A stretch of DNA of 64,000 nt from Arsenophonus sp052174455 (GTDB taxonomy: Bacteria; Pseudomonadota; Gammaproteobacteria; Enterobacterales; Enterobacteriaceae): the NCBI GenBank assembly GCA_052174455.1, contig JBQMRP010000004.1:558001-622000 (forward strand). The letters run 5' to 3'. Within the stretch, counting starts at the first letter, position 1, and each line of letters starts with the position of its first letter. The notes below the pieces were generated by a model that ran no database searches, was not told the DNA's origin, and saw nothing but the letters and a program-made list of their open reading frames with translations. Of this stretch, positions 57,874-64,000 are shown piece by piece. The translations under genes were made by a program, and so were the position numbers.

Positions 57874-57907
57874 ATTTAATTCTCTACGTAATTCGTAAAC
57901 TTAGCTA

Positions 57908-58771
57908 TTAAAATGCGGAAGTTCCTGAAACTATTTCAGTAATTTCCTGAGTAATGCTAGCTTGACGAGCCTTATTGTAAGCTAATTGCAATTCCTTGAT
58001 TAGGTTACCACCATTATCAGTAGCTGATTTCATTGCTATGATTCGAGCAGCCTGTTCACTAGCTAGGTTTTCAATAACGTTCTGATAAACTTGTGATTCT
58101 ATATAACGACGCAACAGGGTATCCAGTAGTATCTTTGGATCAGGTTCATATAGATAATCCCAAGATTTCTTTTTCAATGTTTCATTATCAATCTCAGGTA
58201 ATGGTATTAATTGAATAGTTATTGGTACTTGAGTTATAGTATTAATAAATTTATTAGTTACTAGAAGCAACTTATCTAGATGGCCTTTATCATATGCTTC
58301 TAGCATAATTTTCACTGGTCCAATGAGATTAGATAGAGAAGGATTATCTTCCATTCCAGTTACTTGGGCAACAATATTGCCACCAACTGAATTAAAGAAT
58401 GAAACTGATTTAGAACCAATTAATGCTAGATCAATCTGAACCCCTTTATCAGTCCATGACTTCATTTCTATCAGTAATTTTTTAAATAAATTAATATTTA
58501 AGCTACCACATAAACCACGGTCAGTTGAAATAATTAAATAACCAATACGTTTAATATTACGTTCTTTAAGATATGGATGTTTATATTCCAGGTTACCTAA
58601 TGCTAGGTGACCAATTACACTCCGCATAGTTTTTGCATAAGGACGACTAGCTGCCATACGCTCCTGTGTTTTGCGCATTTTGGATGCGGCAACCATCTCC
58701 ATCGCTTTAGTGATCTTTTTTATATTTTGTACACTACCGATCTTAGAACGTATTTCTTTTGTTCCCACCAT
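57908..58771 (-). CDS. atpG: ATP synthase F1 subunit gamma
   Basis: A 287-residue central-shaft subunit (287 aa in E. coli) whose coiled-coil rotates inside the alpha3beta3 ring. The N-terminal helix (EIRSKIGSVQNIKKITKAMEMVAASKMRK, about 5-33) and C-terminal helix ending ITQEITEIVSGTSAF form the shaft. The central STDRGLCGSLNINLFK motif contacts epsilon and the c-ring. It is the only intact copy. A decayed IS481-type element separates it from atpA by more than 1 kb, where E. coli has about 50 bases. Whether its mRNA starts within that remnant is unknown. Confidence 0.96.
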   Translation of the reverse strand: MVGTKEIRSKIGSVQNIKKITKAMEMVAASKMRKTQERMAASRPYAKTMRSVIGHLALGNLEYKHPYLKERNIKRIGYLIISTDRGLCGSLNINLFKKLLIEMKSWTDKGVQIDLALIGSKSVSFFNSVGGNIVAQVTGMEDNPSLSNLIGPVKIMLEAYDKGHLDKLLLVTNKFINTITQVPITIQLIPLPEIDNETLKKKSWDYLYEPDPKILLDTLLRRYIESQVYQNVIENLASEQAARIIAMKSATDNGGNLIKELQLAYNKARQASITQEITEIVSGTSAF

Positions 58772-58799
58772 TTCAGTTCGTCCTTATTTGTTATATCTA

Positions 58800-59750
58800 G
58801 GAAGAGATTATTATTTTTTAATAACTTAGGTTTAACTTTGAACCAATTTTTATAGACTGCAATAAAATTTTATTATGCAAAACTGATTTGAGTAATTCCT
58901 GATTGTACAGAAAATCATATTGATATAGAGTGATTTCAAGTTCTTGAGTAGAATTAACATGATAGCTTTGTAGTCTTATCTTTATAAGACTATAAATCTA
59001 TTAACTATACTATTCCTTTTAGTATGAGTAGACGGGATAGAATTGATGTTCTATACCAAACTCTGCACATAAACGGGTAAATTTTTTATTTTCGGCGACT
59101 GAATATTTTTGCAGAGAAAAAATGGGTATGTAAGTTATTTGCTATTTTTATAAGAATTCGATGGATAGTTATTGGTATGCTTGGTTAAAATTACGTGATA
59201 ATCATCAAGCATTATCCATAATCTTGTCCTTGTAAAGACAGATAAAACCCATCAAATATAGTGCTAGCTATTTTTATAAAAAGATAACGTCGTAAAGTTT
59301 CGTTTGCCCATTTACGGCAAATATTTAAAACTACGTACAGATAGTATCTGCTCGGTAGCTTTTAAATGCTTTATGCTCGAGTTCATTTTTCTACCTTATT
59401 TCACGTAATTCCCCATTCCAGGAAAGATCGAGATGTAACGGGGTTTAGAAATTCGTTTACGACTACCAGTAGATTGGTGAAAGAAAGAAAATATTCTTTT
59501 CAAGAAAATGACTAAATATTTCTAAGTAGGTGACAATAGGATCGTTAGTAAACGATTGGGGAATATAGTTTTTATGATCATTAACATCATCTCTTTTGTT
59601 TTTTAGGAAAAGTAAGTTCGAATTTATCATGATGTTTATTAAAAGTAAACGCAAGTTATTTGCTTCTCTGAATAGGAATTCAATTTTAGTGTTATAATTA
59701 CCTGATAATGGAGGCTGATTATCATCATACATTACTTAACTATAACTTTC
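58800..59750 (-). mobile_element. IS481-family element inserted between atpA and atpG
   Basis: Matches the copy at 7230-8136 end to end: the 3' part with GACTGCAATAAAATTTTATT and TTGTACAGAAAATCATATTG, through TCGTAAAGTTTCGTTTG, to the 5' end ACCTGATAATGGAGGCTG at about 59700-59720. The proximal atp copy has only about 50 bases between atpA and atpG at this place, so this insertion is specific to the distal copy. It is decayed and in the same orientation as the operon. Confidence 0.78.
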
Positions 59751-59848
59751 AATAACTTCTTACCATGAATAGAGGTAAGATAAGATATCTATATAATCAT
59801 CTGTTAAACACTGATTAATCAAATAGCCTTAATAAAGGTCAAATAGAA

Positions 59849-61390
59849 TTACCAGGATTGAGTTGCTTTAAAATAATCAAGCAAGGTATTGAACTTAGTT
59901 TCAATTTCATTATTATATTTACCTGTCTGATTAATTTCTTTCAGTAACATAGAATGCTCACGAGTAACATAAGCCAGTAATGACATCTCAAAATCCCCAA
60001 TTTTTGATAGCTCAACATCTTCCAGATAACCACGTTCAGCAGCAAATAAAGATAACGCCTGCTGCGCAACTGACATTGGTGCATACTGTTTCTGTTTCAA
60101 TAATTCAGTAATTTTTTGCCCATAATTAAGCTGCTTACGTGTTGCAGTATCTAAATCAGAAGCAAATTGTGAAAATGCAGCTAACTCACGATACTGTGCT
60201 AATGCGGTACGAATGCCACCAGATAATTTTTTTATGATCTTAGTTTGAGCCGCACCACCTACACGTGATACTGATATTCCTGGATTAACTGCTGGGCGAA
60301 TACCCTCATTAAATAAGTTAGACTCTAAGAAAATTTGTCCATCTGTGATTGAAATAACATTAGTAGGTACGAATGCAGAAACATCACCACCTTGAGTTTC
60401 AATAATCGGTAATGCTGTTAATGAACCTGTTTTATTTTTAATTTCACCATTAGTAAATGTTTCAACATATTTAGAATTAACACGCGCAGCACGCTCAAGT
60501 AAACGAGAATGAAGATAAAAAATATCACCAGGATAGGCTTCACGTCCTGGAGGACGCCGCAATAATAGCGAAATTTGTCGATAAGCAACCGCTTGCTTGG
60601 AGAGATCATCATAAATAATTAGCGCATCCTCGCCTCGATTTCTAAAATATTCACCCATTGTGCAGCCAGCATAAGGCGCAAGGTATTGTAATGCTGCAGA
60701 TTCAGATGCAGTAGCAGCGACAACTATTGTATTATTGAGTGCACCGAGTTCTTCTAATTTTCGTACCACATTAGCAATAGTTGAGGCTTTTTGCCCAATT
60801 GCTACATAAATGCATTTTATTTCTGAATCACGCTGATTAATAATAGCATCAACAGCTAATGCGGTTTTACCGGTTTGGCGATCACCGATGATTAATTCAC
60901 GTTGACCACGCCCAATAGGTATCATAGAATCAATGGATTTATATCCTGTTTGTACAGGTTGATCAACTGATTGACGATCAATAACTCCAGGCGCCTTAAC
61001 TTCAATGGCAGAGAAATCGTCATGTTCAACAGGCCCTTTACCATCAATAGGTTCACCCAAAGTATTAACAACTCGACCAAGTAATCCTCTGCCTACAGGC
61101 ACTTCAAGAATACGACCTGTACACTTTACTTTCATACCTTCGGCTAAGTAGACATATGGCCCCATGACTACAGCACCAACTGAATCACGCTCTAAATTGA
61201 GTGCAATAGCATAACGATTATCAGGTAGTGCAATCATCTCACCTTGCATAACTTCAGATAAACCGTGAATACGAATCATCCCATCATTAATAGAAATAAT
61301 TATACCTTCATTGTGAACTTTACTCACTATATCAAACTGAATAATGCGTTGCTTGATTAGTTCACTAATTTCGGTAGAATTCAGTTGCAT
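59849..61390 (-). CDS. atpA: ATP synthase F1 subunit alpha
   Basis: A 513-residue alpha subunit (513 aa in E. coli). It forms the alpha3beta3 hexamer with AtpD and holds the non-catalytic nucleotide sites. The start MQLNSTEISELIKQRI matches E. coli. The P-loop GDRQTGKTA (about 169-177), the ALIIYDDLSKQAVAYRQ Walker B region and the PGREAYPGDIFYLHSRLLERAA signature containing the arginine-finger neighbourhood (VSRVGGAAQTK, about 372-382) are intact. It follows the dead atpH and atpF of the distal locus. It is the sole functional copy and needs beta from 43802-45184. Confidence 0.97.
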   Translation of the reverse strand: MQLNSTEISELIKQRIIQFDIVSKVHNEGIIISINDGMIRIHGLSEVMQGEMIALPDNRYAIALNLERDSVGAVVMGPYVYLAEGMKVKCTGRILEVPVGRGLLGRVVNTLGEPIDGKGPVEHDDFSAIEVKAPGVIDRQSVDQPVQTGYKSIDSMIPIGRGQRELIIGDRQTGKTALAVDAIINQRDSEIKCIYVAIGQKASTIANVVRKLEELGALNNTIVVAATASESAALQYLAPYAGCTMGEYFRNRGEDALIIYDDLSKQAVAYRQISLLLRRPPGREAYPGDIFYLHSRLLERAARVNSKYVETFTNGEIKNKTGSLTALPIIETQGGDVSAFVPTNVISITDGQIFLESNLFNEGIRPAVNPGISVSRVGGAAQTKIIKKLSGGIRTALAQYRELAAFSQFASDLDTATRKQLNYGQKITELLKQKQYAPMSVAQQALSLFAAERGYLEDVELSKIGDFEMSLLAYVTREHSMLLKEINQTGKYNNEIETKFNTLLDYFKATQSW

Positions 61391-61425
61391 ACGTTTAACC
61401 CTCCCTTACCTGTAAGCCTGTAAAC

Positions 61426-61941
61426 ATTAGTTAAATGCTATCAATACGCCTAAAATGGATAGCTAGAGCATTAATAATTAGGTCTCTGACGAGGATAATG
61501 AGTCCTTCAATAACAGAATATCAATTTTGCAATTTAGCTTAATCTTACGTGATAGATGTTTTTAATACCTACAGAAATTTTAAACTCCCATTTTCATTTA
61601 TCTCAGTAGTATAAGTGATTTTTAATATCAATGGTTAACTCTAGAAAAATACGTAAATTAACTAATTATTCAAATCCGATTGTAGCGTACTAGACGCTTG
61701 CTTTCATTTATAATGCTAATTAAATTCAGAATACGTTCATAGATTTCCGCTATTACATAGTGATAAATATTTTTGCTAATGTTTCTGATGGTATTGAACT
61801 AAAAGCAAATAACCTATTTGTTGATTATGGATTACTTAATCAATAAAACAAGCATATTTTCATTTATCAATAACCTAGTTTTTACAGCAAAAAAACTGCT
61901 TTAGCGTAAAAGGGGCAGCTAATCATAGTAATTTCAGAAAT
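61426..61941 (-). pseudogene. atpH: atpH pseudogene (distal copy)
   Basis: Colinear with intact atpH (47674-48207), with landmarks such as GTGATAAATATTTT.GCTAAT and TATCAATGGTTAACTCTAGAAAA. The start is ATT, and several frameshifts and in-frame stops are present. It lies between dead atpF and intact atpA. Confidence 0.9.
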
Positions 61942-61955
61942 TCTCATTTTTCCCT

Positions 61956-62409
61956 TTACAGTTTGCTCACTAATTTATCAATGATATCGCTATTAGAATC
62001 TACATTAACGGAACATTTAATTATTTTTCTCTACTTGAAATTACTTATATAACAATTTATTTACGCAACTTTCATAGTGCATAATTATGCTTAGCATCAA
62101 TTTTAATTTTACCTAAGTAATGATCTTGTTACATACAGTTTTAGTTTATACTTTAAGTTCTTTGATTGTTTTAGGTCGTTGTTTATTGGTTTTTTAATAA
62201 AGATTTATGCTTTTATTTTTTTCAGTTCTTCAGTCGTATTAGCTTTTATCCAGTTTAAGTTTTTATCTCGATCTGCAGAAGATAAAAACCGTCAGCAATT
62301 TTTTATATTTTTAATCGCCGTTATAAAATTGGTGAGCATATATAACTTCATATAAAATAAACAGAACTAATACAATTAGTGAATTAAGAATTATTGCATT
62401 AAGATTTAT
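61956..62409 (-). pseudogene. atpF: atpF pseudogene (distal copy)
   Basis: Colinear with intact atpF (48222-48692), but the start is ATA and the coiled-coil part is shredded by indels. The 3' end, TTACAGTTTG, is the same as in the functional copy. Confidence 0.9.
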
Positions 62410-62464
62410 GACGCAATATTTTTAAAAGTAAGATATTAATGTTCTTTCTATTTATCTTGGATTA

Positions 62465-62704
<240 letters not shown>

Positions 62705-62755
62705 AACAGTCTCCAGTTTGTTTTAGTTAAATAAAATTTATTAAAAAAATTGAAA

Positions 62756-63589
62756 TTAATCCTCTTTTGATGCCATCGATAAATAAACGATGGTTAGAAC
62801 CATAAAAATAAAAGCTTGCAACGTAATAATTAGTATATGAAAAATCGCCCAGGGTAGGTTAAGTATCCATTGAGACCACCAAGGTAACAAAGCTGCAATA
62901 AGAATAAAGATTAATTCACCTGCATACATATTACCAAATAATCGTAAACTTAGAGATAGCGGTTTAGACAGTAGATTAATGCTTTCTAGAATAAAATTAA
63001 TAGGAATAAAAATAGGATGATTGAATGGTTGTAAAGTTAATTCTTTTGTAAATCCACTTAATCCTTTTATCTTGATACTATAGAAAATAATTAAGATAAA
63101 TACACCAATTGCCATTGACATAGTAATACTTACATCTGCGGTTGGAACAACACGCAATGCAGGAAAACCCAAGTAATGCTCTCCAATATAAGGAAGTAAA
63201 TCGATTGGTAATAAATCCATGGTATTCATTAAGAACACCCAAACAAACACTGTCAAAGCTAAAGGTGCAATAACTTTACTCTTACCATGATACATATCAC
63301 AAACGGTATTATTAACAAAACTTATGATCATTTCTATTGCAGTTTGTAATTTACCAGGTACGCCGCTAGTTGTATTAATGGCAATTTTTCTAAAGATCCA
63401 TAAAAAAATAATTCCAAGAACAATCGAAAAAAAAAGCGAGTCAATATTTAACGTCCAAAACGTTAAATTATTGTGATGATGAGGGTCAACTAATTTGAAG
63501 GTACGCAGGTCAAACTGAAAATTATTTAAATGGTGTCCTATATAACTTCCCGCAGTCATTACTTCTCCTGATGAAGACATTGTAGACAT
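62756..63589 (-). CDS. atpB: ATP synthase Fo subunit a
   Basis: A 277-residue membrane subunit (271 aa in E. coli) that forms the two proton half-channels against the c-ring. The essential Arg is in SLRLFGNMYAGEL (about 213-225); PFNHPIFIPINFILE with the channel residues and QAFIFMVLTIVYLSMAS at the C terminus are present. The N-terminal part is six residues longer than in E. coli (MSTMSSSGEVMTAGSYIGHHL); a later ATG at M11 would also be in range. It is first intact gene of the distal locus, with atpE 51 bases downstream. Confidence 0.96.
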   Translation of the reverse strand: MSTMSSSGEVMTAGSYIGHHLNNFQFDLRTFKLVDPHHHNNLTFWTLNIDSLFFSIVLGIIFLWIFRKIAINTTSGVPGKLQTAIEMIISFVNNTVCDMYHGKSKVIAPLALTVFVWVFLMNTMDLLPIDLLPYIGEHYLGFPALRVVPTADVSITMSMAIGVFILIIFYSIKIKGLSGFTKELTLQPFNHPIFIPINFILESINLLSKPLSLSLRLFGNMYAGELIFILIAALLPWWSQWILNLPWAIFHILIITLQAFIFMVLTIVYLSMASKED

Positions 63590-63629
63590 GATGCTTTACC
63601 CTTTGTTTTTAACGGGTTCACTATTTAAT

Positions 63630-64000
63630 TATAATTAGTGTAATAATATGAAAAAGCATTTTAGCTAAAAAAACCATACTTTATGGTATAAATACTACTA
63701 TAAATATATATAAAGAAATTACTAATACAGTTATTGTTATAGTAAACTTTTTACTACCTTATTAAAGTTAAAAATTATGCCATATGTGAAGATGAGAATT
63801 TTTACTGCTTTTTGATAAAATATTAAATGTATAAATAAGATATTAGATAATCAACATACGAATCCATCCACAAAAGCAGAGAATTTCCATTCTAGACTAT
63901 TTATATAAAAACTATAGCGAGAATTACAAGGTAGATTAACACCGAAGTAACAATAATTTTAAAGAAATTTCAAATTCTACCATCATTTAAAATGAATTCA
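63630..64000 (-). pseudogene. atpI: atpI pseudogene (distal copy, runs off the window)
   Basis: On the minus strand, fragments such as LISYLIYTFNIL, NFNKVVKSLL, ITVLVISLYIFIVVFIP and MVFLAKMLFHIITLIII follow the order of AtpI (about 126 aa in E. coli, four helices), with frame changes and stops between them. It matches the proximal remnant at 49900-50270. Confidence 0.62.

Overview
This window looks like the chromosome of an insect-associated gammaproteobacterial symbiont (Enterobacterales, in the range of Sodalis- or Arsenophonus-type lineages) caught midway through genome reduction. The intact proteins are very close to their E. coli counterparts (AtpE is 79 aa and nearly identical), but the DNA is AT-rich and only about 16 protein genes and 2 tRNAs, roughly a quarter of the window, still look functional. 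The rest is decayed genes and four families of dead mobile elements: IS256, IS481, IS91 and one family I could not identify (family Y). Genus-level placement is inference. Layout: the 3' end of a dead rpoS (1-417) is cut by an IS256 copy. A MATE exporter (3156-4496), yqjA (6422-7090, minus), alx (11623-12582) and hns (15078-15494, minus) then stand as islands among insertion-sequence remnants. At 22490-23510 is a dead phage-type integrase beside tRNA-Val(UAC) and a decayed second tRNA-Val, followed by gltX (24167-25588) and tRNA-Ala(GGC) with a clear promoter. pta and ackA (28934-32350, minus) are intact, but the divergent neighbours yfbV, yfbU, yfbT and yfbS, in the same order as in E. coli, are all pseudogenes. 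yfbS is split by an IS91 copy that itself carries an IS256 copy, by a family-Y copy, and is cut off by another IS256. The main discovery is in the last 20 kb. The F1Fo ATP synthase operon atpIBEFHAGDC is present twice, both copies on the minus strand, and the two copies have decayed in complementary ways. The distal copy (about 56.0-64.0 kb, next to glmU) keeps atpB, atpE, atpA, atpG and atpC and has lost atpF, atpH and atpD. The proximal copy (about 43.6-50.3 kb) keeps only atpF, atpH and atpD and has lost atpB, atpE, atpA, atpG and atpC. Each of the eight structural subunits therefore survives exactly once, and atpI is dead in both. One complete ATP synthase has to be assembled from two broken operons about 5-6 kb apart. 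Six of the eight structural pseudogenes have also lost the ATG start, usually to ATA or ATT, as expected under AT-biased mutation. Working together, the intact genes give an acetate/ATP module (Pta-AckA), ATP synthase, UDP-GlcNAc synthesis (GlmU), glutamyl-tRNA charging, envelope and pH proteins (YqjA, Alx), one exporter and the H-NS silencer. Stationary-phase control (RpoS) is lost. Insertion-sequence boundaries come from terminal repeats and copy-to-copy comparison by eye and may be off by tens of bases.
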